Shown: positions 1-9,118 of the stretch, piece by piece | How positions within the stretch are numbered: position 1 is the first letter of the stretch | Layout of the letters: each line of letters opens with the position of its first letter | NCBI GenBank assembly: GCA_900617975.1 | Contig: UZAE01000674.1 | Location: 1 to 19,798 of the forward strand | DNA from: Rodentolepis nana | Taxonomy: Eukaryota; Platyhelminthes; Cestoda; Cyclophyllidea; Hymenolepididae | Direction: 5' to 3' | DNA length: 19,798 nucleotides | Notes under the pieces: generated by a model | Told to the model about the DNA's origin: nothing | The model's database searches: none | What the model saw: the letters and a program-made list of their open reading frames with translations, nothing else | Program-made: the position numbers and the translations under genes

Positions 1-336
1 CACTGTACTCATACTAATTAAGTAGAACGTAAGTTATGATAAAGAAGCAAGGCACCAAGCCAATTCGCCGGCAATTTATAAAGAAATTATATTAATATTC
101 ACGCAGAGTTTTATAGTAGAGTGAACACAAAGATCAGGAGGTCGTAAATGAAATGGAGTAAACTGGTCCCAAGTGAGCAATTCTCATAGGTCCCGCAGAA
201 ATGCCAAAATGTAAAAGTAATTACCAAAGCAGACACTGAAGGCAGAGAAAGGAATGAAGAGAGATGGCGAAAAAATGAATGACGCCTAAAGGGGTAAAGA
301 AAAAGGAGAGAAGAACAGCTCGAAGAAATGTCTATC

Positions 337-612
337 TTATAAAGTCCCTGTGGGTGAGCACTTTAAAGCTGCGAGGAAAGCGTCACTGGAGAGCAGACAG
401 TTTTCTTTCAAGCCAATTTCCACCATTGCAAATGTGGCACTAAGTGCAGTATACAAGTAAGGAAGTGGCTGTGTGAAGTGGCTGTAAAAGAAAGAAATTG
501 TATCGATTGAGTGCAACTCAGCACAAAAAAACTGATATTTGCGATCTGTCACAAGTGACGTGACCTCGGCCTCTTGAACTGGGTTGCAGTCCATTAAGTT
601 GCACTGGGCCAA
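337..612 (-). CDS. candidate terminal exon, unknown protein
   Basis: An open frame of 91 codons ends in TAA at 337-339. It has no ATG at its start: the first codon after the upstream TAG is TTG at 612, directly behind an AG (613-614) preceded by a T-rich stretch, so it reads more naturally as a 3' terminal exon than as a free ORF. The product has several cysteines in its first half and a mildly hydrophobic middle (around FFYSHFTQPLPYLYTALSA). I do not recognise a domain. It could be a chance open frame; no partner exon can be identified because the upstream side (higher coordinates) shows no convincing donor linked to it. Confidence 0.2.
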   Translation of the reverse strand: MAQCNLMDCNPVQEAEVTSLVTDRKYQFFCAELHSIDTISFFYSHFTQPLPYLYTALSATFAMVEIGLKENCLLSSDAFLAALKCSPTGTL

Positions 613-711
613 CTAAACAATTGCTACATCGGTTACTACCTGACCCCAAGTGACCTCATTTGACACATATGGCGAGTGCCAAATTGTGCTACATGTTTAT
701 TTATTCAGTCA

Positions 712-731
712 ATTATTTATTTATTTATTTA
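712..731. repeat. (TTTA)n microsatellite
   Basis: A short run of TTTA units. The complementary strand reads CATTTAAATAAATAAATAAA, which resembles the tail of the LINE/SINE families elsewhere in the window, but the bases on the body side show no match to them, so it is called only as a simple repeat. Confidence 0.5.
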
Positions 732-1283
732 AATGAATAAGTAGGTATGTTGCAATTAAAATCTTATTTCACTTTCCACGTGCTTATAATGTTACAAAAG
801 GTGTGGGGGTCAACAAACTATATTCCTGTTGATAAGTACAAAGGCGTGTCCATAAAATTCAAATTTTATTTCATGAAGTTATTTAGTCCACTTCGACTGG
901 ACATCTCGTGGTCTCTTTTTCACTCTGCGAGAAGAATGATAGCCTTGACAGAGTTCAACATGATCAAGCAAATGTGGAAATTAAAAGTGTCTCAAAAATG
1001 AGACAGGTATAATTCATTTTTTATATAGAGGGTTTTTTCATTTTGGGTTATTTTTCAATATTTTGCAAGTCTAGTATCTACATGAAAAACGTGGTCGACT
1101 GTTCCATCACCGATCGCCAAAAAATAAATAAATTATACAATTTATTACTGATCATTATTCAATGAACTATTTGAAATGGCTTTCCAGTAACATTGAACTT
1201 ATTCAAAAAGATTGCTAACATGTTCGTATCTTCATTAATGTTTAAATAAAATATATCAATATTTGCACCTATAAAGAAACATA

Positions 1284-1882
1284 TATTTATTTCAAATGGC
1301 AGGCTTTATGATATTTATCATTAGCCCTTAAACTTTGACTTCAGCTTCCCCCAAGGGTGGGGGTACATTTATGGCAGTTAATTAATAGCAGTTCATTAGC
1401 CGTCTTCTTGCTTCCCAGTATCTCTGGCTTACCGTCCTAGTCTTTAGGGCTGGATATCGAATCAGGTGGGTCTTCTCCATTTCCTCCTGTAGGTTACATA
1501 GGGGGCATGTGGATTGAGTGTATACTCCCAATCTGTGAAAGTGTTTTTCCAGGCAATCGTGTCCGGTACGTAGTCTAAACTCATCAACGGCTTCGATTCT
1601 TGGCCAGTCGGGTATGTCGGAGAGTGCCACTGTCCACTGTTTCTCCTTTGTTCGAGCTTTAAGTTTTTTGGACCTTGAGGTCTTGAATTCTCTTCTGATC
1701 AAGGCCTTCATTGTGTGGAAAGACATCGGTCGGTCCATGCATTGCAAAATCGTTGTCCCCTTCTTAGCAAGTGTGTCAGCAAGCTCATTGCCTTTGATGC
1801 CACAGTGACCAGGAACCCATTGTAAAGAAACATAATCATGACATAACTTAACAAAACAAAGCATAACTTCAATTAATGATTC
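1284..1882 (-). mobile_element. 5'-truncated non-LTR retrotransposon (LINE) 3' end
   Basis: Reading the minus strand, the fragment contains the last part of a LINE polyprotein (RNase H plus a C-terminal zinc-knuckle-like motif), a stop, and about 100 nt of 3' untranslated sequence ending in an A-rich AAATAAATAT tail near 1284. Truncation at the 5' side is the usual product of incomplete target-primed reverse transcription. The in-frame TAG at 1883-1885 lies just outside the recognisable protein, so the insertion probably begins near there. I could not find a clear target-site duplication. The 3' untranslated part carries GGGCTAATGATAA (complement of 1315-1327) and GCCATTTGA (complement of 1292-1300), both of which are also found at the 3' end of the SINE-like copies in this window. 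Confidence 0.8.
1382..1864 (-). pseudogene. LINE RNase H / C-terminal domain remnant
   Basis: This is the C-terminal 160 residues of a jockey/R1-type retrotransposon polyprotein; RNase H removes the RNA strand of the RNA-DNA hybrid during retrotransposition. Residues 15-36 hold the hallmark WVPGHCGIKGNELAD-TLAKKG, with the His of PGH and the Asp of NELAD corresponding to conserved RNase H positions. Residues 94-120 match the typical FRLRTGHDCL...H..RLG...CP block, followed by CPLC at 120-123 and HLIRYPAL at 133-140. In this family that last motif is normally H-L-x-x-C-P; here Tyr137 replaces the Cys, breaking the zinc-knuckle. The frame remains open six codons upstream of the ATG at 1864 and then meets TAG, so the ATG is an internal Met rather than a true start. 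Endonuclease and reverse transcriptase domains are absent, so this copy cannot be autonomous. Confidence 0.85.
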
Positions 1883-2119
1883 CTAAGCGAGTTCATTGCA
1901 TTTACTTCTATAGTTGATATTATATTATTGATTATTCCTAAATAATAGTAAAAATTAGATTGCTTTATGTTAGCTAATAGCTTATCGAGTACAATTCACT
2001 CTACCACAATAGGAGTTTCAAATAATTTGTACACGTTGACACATACTATTGGTGTGTCTCAACCATCTACTGGTTGGTCAACAGGCAACCGAAGAAGGCA
2101 AAGAAGTCAACTTCTAATT

Positions 2120-3900
2120 TGATCGCTGCGTTGAATGGACATTGTACTCTCTCTCTCCTTCTCCTCGCTTCCACCTTTGCACTTGCACAATGCACTAATT
2201 ACAGTATTTCTCTCAATATAAGTGGTTTGGATGAGTTTCACATAGCTTTTTCCTCGGATTGATTGTTCGGTGCAATCGTCTCCTACACACGTTTGCAATG
2301 ATATTGTGTCCACCTTTAACACCACCACCTCCACCACCACTACCACCACCAACACCACCAGCTTCTCCACATCCACCTCCAATGTCCCACTACATTCCTC
2401 TTCACAAACCAAACAATTCTTACACGTACGCACACTGCCACAACTCGCCCATCTCTCTCTCATCTCCCTCCTCTTTCACCTCACCCAGACCTCCATCATC
2501 ATCTCACAAAAAAACATCTCAACGCCCCACGTGAGTGCATCCGCACACACCTCCTACCCAGCCCGCCAATCCTCCATCATCTCCCACATCACCGCCATCA
2601 CCGCCATCTACTCTACCTCCTCCCTCTCCTCTCTCTCCTCTCTCTCCATCTCCGAGGAAACACACCTAGTCATGCCCATAATCACCACTAAGAGGCTCAT
2701 CAGTAGCACCAAGCGCCATACACACTGCGCAGCTTGCTCGCCATCTCAAAGTTCATTCTAAAGAACACCAACTTGGATCCCCAAACAGATCCAAGTGCAT
2801 CCCAGGCGACAGCACCTCTACAACCAATGAGAACCCTCTGGTGTGTGAATTGAGTAGTGACAATGCCATTGCGCCATCCAATCTCATTGACCACACGAAG
2901 CACAGGATTGCTCTTCCACATACGCCTCCTCCGTCCCTTCCTCAAGCACCACACAATCACCCTCGCCCTCTTCACACTACCACTCCTCCAACTACTCATC
3001 ATCCTCATCCCCATCCTCAACCTCCTCCTCCACCTCCTACTGCTCTTCTTTCTGCTTCTGCTACCACCACCGACATTAGCACCGCGCCCACTTTAGGGAC
3101 ACATTTCCAATTACCACATGCTGCTGTGACATCTCGATTCGCTCCACCTCATTCCACATTCACTTACAAAAATAGCATGGCTTCCGTGGCTCCACCTCTC
3201 TCCGCTTCCACTCCAGCCAAGTTCTCCGTTTGCCCATCCCTCGGCATAGCCCTCTCACACCATTTTTCATCCTCCTTACACTTCGCAACCAACTCTCATT
3301 CTCCTCCTTCTAGTCCTTCTCCCATCCCCCCACCAACATCTCCACTTTCATTTCCACCTACACCTCGTCTTTCTCATTCCCATGCTCATGTCCATGTTAG
3401 GACTAATTCTGCAATGATACACAGAAGCCTCCTCTCATCCACTCCCTATATCACACGTGCAACATCCACACGAAAATCCACCCCTTCCCTCGCCATCACC
3501 ACCACCACCACCATTAATATCATTGCCCAAACAACCCAGCACAATCATCAGCACCACCTCTACCGACTGCGTCAAAAGCACACCCAACACCGGCGGCACC
3601 AGTCTCATCCACTTCGTCAAATCCAACAACCACATTATCCTCCACAATCATTTACTCCACTCAAAACTTCAACTCCTCGACGTCCGATTCCACTTACTAC
3701 TCCACAACCACAACCACAACTGCAACCGTAACCGCAACCACACCTTCCTCTTTCTTCTCACCACCCTCGCCACCCTCACCACCCACACCACTCCCATCAC
3801 AATTCCAATTCCTAAATCAGAATGTAAAATAAATCCACAATTTCACCTACTTCTCATCTCACATCTTCCAACACATTTTGTTCTCAATCCGCTCCCTCTC
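2120..3900. repeat. G-depleted C/A/T-rich low-complexity tract
   Basis: About 1.8 kb in which the plus strand is nearly without G in long stretches: 3481-3540 has 3 G in 60 bases and 3721-3780 has 4 in 60. The sequence is imperfect CCA, CTC, ACC and TCC runs. All plus-strand frames stay open for long distances and spell Thr/Ser/Pro/His-rich strings simply because TAG and TGA are rare without G. The longest frame (2841-3731) has no ATG start, and neighbouring frames are equally open, so I do not call a gene. The 3' edge merges into the diverged tandem repeat at about 3826. The skew resembles the pyrimidine-rich body of the SINE family, so it may be an old expanded repeat; a mucin-like coding exon is less likely. 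Confidence 0.6.
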
Positions 3901-4155
3901 AGGTCCCTTTTAACTTTTTCAAAGCCCCTTCATTATAAAGCCATTTCCGCATGCATGCATGCACGCACTCGAACGCATACACACATACACATATACACCT
4001 TACTCATGCAACGAGCAACATTTCATTCAACTAATACAAATCCACGATGACCAAGTCATTCATATCTTATACACAGTTCCATCCAGATGTCCAAAATCAA
4101 AATTAAACAATGTCAAGAATTCCACTCACTTCACATCTCACCACATTCATCACAA
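3826..4155 (+). repeat. diverged tandem repeat, units 0 (end) and 1
   Basis: A module AAAATAAATCxAGAATT followed by a CACTCACTTCACATCTCAC-like stretch recurs at 3826-3862 and 4093-4141, with further copies at 4627-4664 and 6454-6501. Around it, 3903-4155 aligns with 4456-4680: both have CTTTTAxCTTTTTCAA, then AAGCCATTT, then ATACAAATCCACGATGA, then GTCCAGATGT in the same order and similar spacing. The unit is roughly 250 bp and quite diverged. It shares the G-poor flavour of the tract to its left, which may be a more decayed part of the same array. No coding frame is conserved between units. Confidence 0.6.
3949..3998. repeat. (GCAT)n and (CA)n microsatellites
   Basis: GCATGCATGCATGCACGCAC is followed by an ACACATACACATATACAC run inside tandem unit 1. 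The corresponding part of unit 2 (4515-4540) has only a few CA steps, so the expansion occurred in this unit alone. Confidence 0.6.
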
Positions 4156-4440
4156 CCGACAGTTGATTTCTCACTTCTAACTACCAAGACCACACTGTAT
4201 GTCAAATTCAACCACTTAACTCTACTCATCCTACCTTTACTCTACCTTTGTGTCTGTTTGTCCGTCTATCTCTCTATTCCCCTTACATCTCTGAATTACT
4301 CTTCTCACCCTCCTCTCGAATGTTTCACACGTTGATGTTCCTCCCCTCTACGAAATCTGAAGCCAGCTAAACGGCCATTGATAACTATCAAAACGCCTGC
4401 CATTTAAAATAAATAAATAACTTAATAAATAGATAAATAA
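4156..4440 (+). mobile_element. SINE-like element copy 1, missing its 5' head
   Basis: The copy begins at CCGACAGTTG, about 80 nt into the family consensus, and runs through the pyrimidine-rich body, the TCTGAAGCCAGCTAAACGGCC-type 3' region, GCCATTTAAAATAAATAAATAA and an A/T tail. It is bracketed by perfect 13-bp direct repeats ACATTCATCACAA (4143-4155 and 4441-4453), the mark of insertion by target-primed reverse transcription. Loss of the head could be 5' truncation at insertion or a later deletion between AA dinucleotides at the head borders. The insertion splits tandem units 1 and 2. Confidence 0.8.
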
Positions 4441-4455
4441 ACATTCATCACAATT

Positions 4456-4680
4456 CGCGCCTTTTATCTTTTTCAACAAAATTCGATAATCAAGCCATTT
4501 TCACATTCAAGCACACAGCTCATAGACACAAAGTGCTACATTTCGGTCTACTTATACAAATCCACGATGAAGAGGTCCTTGAGTCTCGTTTACAGTGTTC
4601 CGTCCAGATGTGCCTACACAAAAGGCAAAATAAATCAAGAATTTCCCCTTGCCTCAAATCTCACTTCTTTCGACACTTTC
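4456..4680 (+). repeat. diverged tandem repeat, unit 2
   Basis: Homologous in order and spacing to 3903-4141: CGCCTTTTATCTTTTTCAA, AAGCCATTTT, CTACATTTC, ATACAAATCCACGATGA, GTCCAGATGT and AAAATAAATCAAGAATTTCC. Short open frames on the plus strand here are not conserved with unit 1 at the protein level and are not called as genes. Confidence 0.6.
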
Positions 4681-6453
4681 GCTCGTATAATATGTTCATT
4701 TTCGTTCTATTTCATCATCTCTAATAGAATTCATCTTTTCAGACACTTAAACCAATTGCAATATATTCACTGTCTATTATATCTACTGTCGTCCTAGCAG
4801 TTCCTCATGTATATATTCAAAAGTAGGGGTGTATAATATGTTTCTCCATTTTTCATTCTTTTGTGAATAGTCCCATGCCAATCGTCACGTTCATTTCTTT
4901 GCTATTTCGATATAAATTGCATGGCCTTCCATTTGTCTGTATGAATGCTTTGAAATGAGGATACGTAATTAATTGGAGCTTGACTTTCATTCGATCACCG
5001 CATTGCAAAAATTACACCTCCCACCACGTTTAGATGCTAGTGGAAATACGCCTACTTATTTTAAGCATTAGTATATTAATACGCTTGAATAATAACGGTC
5101 AATTATTGTCCATAGCAATAGCCATTGACTAGAACTAATAATTCCATAAAGGAAATAGAATTACCCCATGAATGAAGAAAAATTGAAATCGATTTTAGAA
5201 TAGACCATAAAGATTAAGCAAAACCAAATTTGATTTTGATTGAATAAAATCGAAACGTTGCATTACTCTTTACACGAAGTGCGCCAAATCATGGAATAAA
5301 TCGGTAGTAAATGTGAATCAGTGCTGAAATGCATACGAAAATGGCACCCAGGATTAGGTACTTGAGGAATACATGAGTATTAGTGATGGTAAGTAGAACA
5401 GGACGAAATGTGCTTGTTAATGATGACACTTTATCACATAGACAAGGAACTCATTCTAGGAACCATTTCAAATGCTAAGAAATATTTTCACTTGAGGAAG
5501 ATTGCAAAAGTAATCATCGGTCACAAATATCGTAGGAAAATTATTGTAAACAACTCATTGAGGATAAGGGCGATGATTTATTAACGCCTGGCCGAGAAGT
5601 AGCTCGTGTCACTTGCTGTCAATCAAATATAGATGATTGCTTTTCTACTTAATTCTAACCCTGCTGGAAATCAGGTAATTACTCGACAGCAGGTGGGTAC
5701 TAAACAAAAGTGGCGAAATGAGAACGACGCCTTGATTTAAATCAACACGAAAGGCGTAACACACGTTCCAGATTGGTAAATCAGTTTGGGTGGTCAATAT
5801 TAGACTATCATGAAGCCAGGTGACGCAACCTTTTGCAAAATATGAATCCGGTGAATCGAAAGGTGTGAACTAGATGCAAATAATGTAAGTTAAGAGGAAT
5901 GGGAGCAATTGCTCAAAGGACACCCAGGTAGAAACAATTTGATTACTTCCTATGTTGATTATGTGAGTACTAACATGGATTATAAGAATTGAACGTGTTT
6001 CAGCATTTTTGAATGAAAAATACATTTCGAAGTGAATTAAAACAATTGACTCCAATTCCATGAGCTGTCTCAACAAGAATTGTTCAATTTAAAGTCACAA
6101 CTATGATTAAATTATAGCCTGCTAAATGTTTTTTAATTTTTGAAGTCCCTTGAAATATTTGAAGGAGTAAGTGGAATACTCTTTGCTTGCTGGAACATTT
6201 ACTTTTATAACGAAAACGTTTCGCTTTTTTGAAATATTTTGTTAAATATTGTTTCGTTCATTAATTCGTAACTTAATTTCTGAAGTCAAATATTTCATTT
6301 AAATGCATTGATGAAGCCACACTTTGTGCATTCTCATAGTTGAATGGAAAGGCAAATTTGAATTAACAAAGTCGATTCATTGGTCTTGTGAGTCTCGATG
6401 CATTATTCAGAGTTTGTAAATAAAATCCCTCATACAATCCATGTGAGGTGGGG
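4681..6453. other. gene-free AT-rich stretch
   Basis: No feature can be supported. The only longer open frame is on the minus strand (5870-6076, 68 codons, TTG first codon, Leu/Ile-rich), which has no ATG start and no conserved motif; it could be a scrap of the leucine-rich-type family seen at 10.9-13.8 kb, but I cannot align it convincingly. Confidence 0.4.
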
Positions 6454-6515
6454 AAATCAAAATTAAGCTAAATCAAGAATTCAACTCACTTTACATCTCA
6501 CCACATTCATCACAA
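6454..6515 (+). repeat. detached copy of the tandem-repeat module
   Basis: AAATCAAAATTAAGCTAAATC, then AAGAATTCAACTCACTTTAC, then the ATCTCACC and ACATTCATCACAA bases match 4094-4155 almost base for base. The last 13 bases (6503-6515) are the same ACATTCATCACAA that flanks SINE copy 1, and SINE copy 2 follows at once. Confidence 0.75.
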
Positions 6516-6849
6516 GGGGTGTGCGATAGACTTACCTCCACGTGGTGCAACCTGGGCAATGTATGCCCATACGGCAAAAAAGTCTATAAACCGGCAGTTG
6601 ATTTCTCACTTCTAACTACCAAGACACCACTGTATGCCAAATTCAATCACTTAAACAGTACTCATCTTACCTTATCTCTACTTTTCTGTCTCTCTGTCTG
6701 TCTGTCTGCCACTCTTACATCTGTGAATCACTCTTCTCCCCACTCTGTGAAGTAGGCTAAAATGATAATGATAATTATAAAGACCACTGTCATTTGAAAT
6801 AAATAAATCACTAAAAAATAATTAATAAACTAAATAAATAGCTAAATAA
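6516..6849 (+). mobile_element. SINE-like element copy 2, full head
   Basis: The copy starts with GGGGTGTGCGATAGACTTAC, the family's 5' end, continues through CACGTGGTGCAACCTGGGC, ACGGCAAAAAAGTCTATAAA, CCGGCAGTTGATTTCTCACTT and a CTGTCTGTCTGTCTGCC pyrimidine run, and ends in CATTTGAAATAAATAAATC plus an A/T tail. The left flank is ACATTCATCACAA (6503-6515); a degenerate partner ACAATTAGCACAA (10 of 13) lies at 6850-6862. I see no convincing tRNA-type A and B boxes, so the class of the head is open. Confidence 0.75.
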
Positions 6850-6862
6850 ACAATTAGCACAA

Positions 6863-7668
6863 AATACAGATTTGGATCACATTACTTTGCATCCATGTGG
6901 GTAAATTTCACCAGTTCGAGTGAGACTTTCATTAATAACATTGTATTGAATTATACTAAGTAAGTGTAATGCGGCCAGATAATTTAATGAATTGGAAATA
7001 TCAACTATGTATTAGGCACAAATTTAAATTGATTGTAAATTTGGGTCCGCTGTTTATTCATGTGAATACTGCAACAGAGAATGAGTAAGTTAGCAGCAAT
7101 GAGTGCGAAACCACCACCTGAGGAAGGGGATGTGTACAGAAGTGCGAGAAGATAGTCGAATATGAAGATGCCTTCTGCTAATGTCATGTTTCCTTTCGTT
7201 TAACATGAAATATATATATAAAATTTAATTTGATGCAAGTGAATTCACCTTCTATCCAGCAATCATCACCTAACAGAAATCTTAGCAATTAAAATAATTA
7301 GCCATTTTGAGCGCTGACATTGTTGGGATTCAAAGAGTTTCAATTTTCTACACTTCTGCAACTTTGAAAGTAAAGTAATTAATGATATTTCGTCTTGTAA
7401 AAGATTAAATGCATTATTCAGTAAGTGTTCATTTTCAGGGCATTTGTTTCATATTCACATGAATCAAGCTTAACAAGCAAACGCTTACTCATCGAAGAAA
7501 ATATTATTTCAATAGTCATGGAAAAAATCGTCAATAGCATATTTCTCAACTGAATATATTTGCTATTTACAAAGATAAAGCTCCTTTATTAATTAAAGAT
7601 ATTTTCTTCTAATGCGAAACTGAACATGGACTCGCAAGTTTTTCTTGTTTCCATTTCCTCATTTAAGA
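6863..7668. other. gene-free AT-rich stretch
   Basis: No gene is supported. A 60-codon minus-strand frame (7005-7187) starts with ATG in a reasonable context and encodes two hydrophobic stretches, but it is short, has no recognisable domain, and contains a splice-acceptor-like CTCTGTTGCAG within it. Confidence 0.4.
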
Positions 7669-7945
7669 GGTGGGCGGTAGACTTAACTCCACGAGGTACG
7701 TCAGTGACCACGTATACTCATACCTCATAAAAGTCGATAAACCGGCAGTTGGCTTCTCACTTCAAGCTACCATGACCCCACTTTATATCATATCCCACCA
7801 CTACCCCAGTTCCCATCATTAATTTTCTCCGCCTTTGTGTCTCTCTGTCTCTTTTACATTTGTGAATCACTCTACAGTTCCCCTTCTCGAATTCTTCCCA
7901 CTTTGATGTCCCATAATTTTGAATTACTTGAGTGAATGCTATCAA
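7669..7945 (+). mobile_element. SINE-like element copy 3, old and tailless
   Basis: GGTGGGCGGTAGACTTAACT, CCACGAGGTACG, AAAAGTCGATAAACCGGCAG and TTGGCTTCTCACTTCAAGCT match the family in order; the pyrimidine body follows (CTCTCTGTCTCTTTTACATT, TGTGAATCACTCT). The 3' end is degraded (ATGCTATCAAAG near 7935 corresponds to the ATAACCATCAAG of copy 4) and no AAAT tail survives. A 7-bp TTTAAGA on both sides (7662-7668 and about 7960) could be a remnant target duplication but is too short to trust. Confidence 0.65.
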
Positions 7946-8170
7946 AGATTGAATATGCTTTTAAGAAATAGTTTGTAATCTTACTGCTTTTGAAGTTTAT
8001 TTTCATGATGTTTGTGCAATATTATTGGTTTCCTCTAAACGAATCGAGAAATTCATTATTGGTCATTTGGGCAAAATATTCTCTGCACGATTAAATGTGA
8101 CTGTACATCCAACCTTGCCTTAAGTAGCTCCTGATCGTGTTAAATTTCCAAATAAATTGAGCATTCCTTT

Positions 8171-8447
8171 TAGGTTGTAGTGGATTGCTACACTAATAAA
8201 GCTTGACTGACAGCTTCTCATTTATCTTACTAGATTCCACGAAGTAGCTAAGCTACAGCCAGGCTATAGAGGGAACAGACGTATCACACGGAACACGTTT
8301 GTTTAGGAAGTAATTTTTGGCAAAAGTGTACATGCCGTTAGGTTAGTCAAAATCGAAATGGTGGTTCCACTTGAGAGCGATCGAAGGCATTTGTTTGGCC
8401 ATTGGTTGTGTGCGCATGCGATCACGTGTTAGGCGATGACGTGTCCC
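8171..8447 (+). repeat. TG...CA repeat copy 1 (possible solo LTR)
   Basis: TGTAGTGGATTGCTACACTA, ATAAAGCTTGAC, TAGCTAAGCTACAGCC, GAACAGACGT, CACGGAACACGTTTGTT, GTGTACA and finally GATGACGTGTCCCACA are matched in the same order at 9119-9778. The first 32 bases differ from that copy at four positions, all transitions. Beginning TG, ending CA and a length near 300 bp fit a long terminal repeat, but I see no flanking 4-6 bp duplication, primer binding site or polyprotein, so it is listed as an unclassified repeat. The 81-codon plus-strand frame at 8402-8647 overlaps its end and is considered incidental. Confidence 0.5.
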
Positions 8448-9118
8448 ACAAGATGACCAAATTTGGCTCTACTTCGTTTAGAATTGGCTTAAAAATTTCA
8501 AGTAATGTTTTTAACGTCAATCGAGCTTTCTTCTCTTCGTACCACGTTCCGGAATCCACCTTTCAAAATTCTCCAATTTCGATTTTTAGATCGTTGTCTT
8601 TTCAATTTCTAGGTTCAACATATCGTAAAATGACAAATCAGCGTTAAATAATAATTGTGAGAAAAATGCCTTAAACTAATGCTCTTCAATTATCATTATC
8701 TGTTTGTTAAGAAAATGACTTTGATGAGTTATGATTAACTAGAAACATCATGTTTATAGAAATATCACTCGATAAGAATTTCACAATCTTACTCTTTTCA
8801 TATTCATTATGAAAATGGGTTAAATTTTGTTCATGTTACTCAAACCCTTTTCTAAATATATCAATCGGCTGTTTTTTCTTTATCTAAAGCATTTAACACG
8901 ATTTTACACAAAACTTGCATTTACTTTAAATGTGCAAAATAGTACTCAATAATATTCTTTTATTTAAATAATATTTCCCCGTTTTAACCACCCCCAACTC
9001 AAATGCGTAAAAATTTGCAAAATACCTTTAAAAACAATTCGACCCCTACATTGCAAGATAATCAAGAATTGTTAGGTCCTCCCACGATTTTCACAAAGCA
9101 ACCAACATTCACTTGTGA

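Noticed and set aside
747..1001. 84-codon plus-strand frame with ATG
   Set aside because: No domain or compositional support and no nearby gene signals; within the range expected by chance.
2074..2262. Signal-peptide-like plus-strand frame (TLSLLLLASTFALAQ)
   Set aside because: Starts with GTG and is made of CT-rich low-complexity codons; hydrophobicity follows from composition.
2107..2463. 118-codon minus-strand frame with a poly-Val stretch
   Set aside because: The Val run is the complement of the CCA-type tract, the rest has no domain, and it has no upstream or downstream structure.
2700..3020. 106-codon minus-strand frame
   Set aside because: Its second half looks somewhat protein-like, but it is complementary to the skewed tract where stops are scarce, and I see no homologue or splice pattern.
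2841..3731. 296-codon plus-strand frame, Pro/Thr/His-rich
   Set aside because: It starts with GTG, lies in G-depleted DNA where all plus frames are long, and neighbouring frames show equal openness; composition explains it.
7005..7187. 60-codon minus-strand frame with ATG and two hydrophobic segments
   Set aside because: Too short for confidence, no homologue recognised, and it contains an internal acceptor-like CTCTGTTGCAG that makes its continuity doubtful.
8402..8647. 81-codon plus-strand frame
   Set aside because: Begins inside the repeat copy at 8171-8447, has a non-ATG start, and is not conserved in the second copy.
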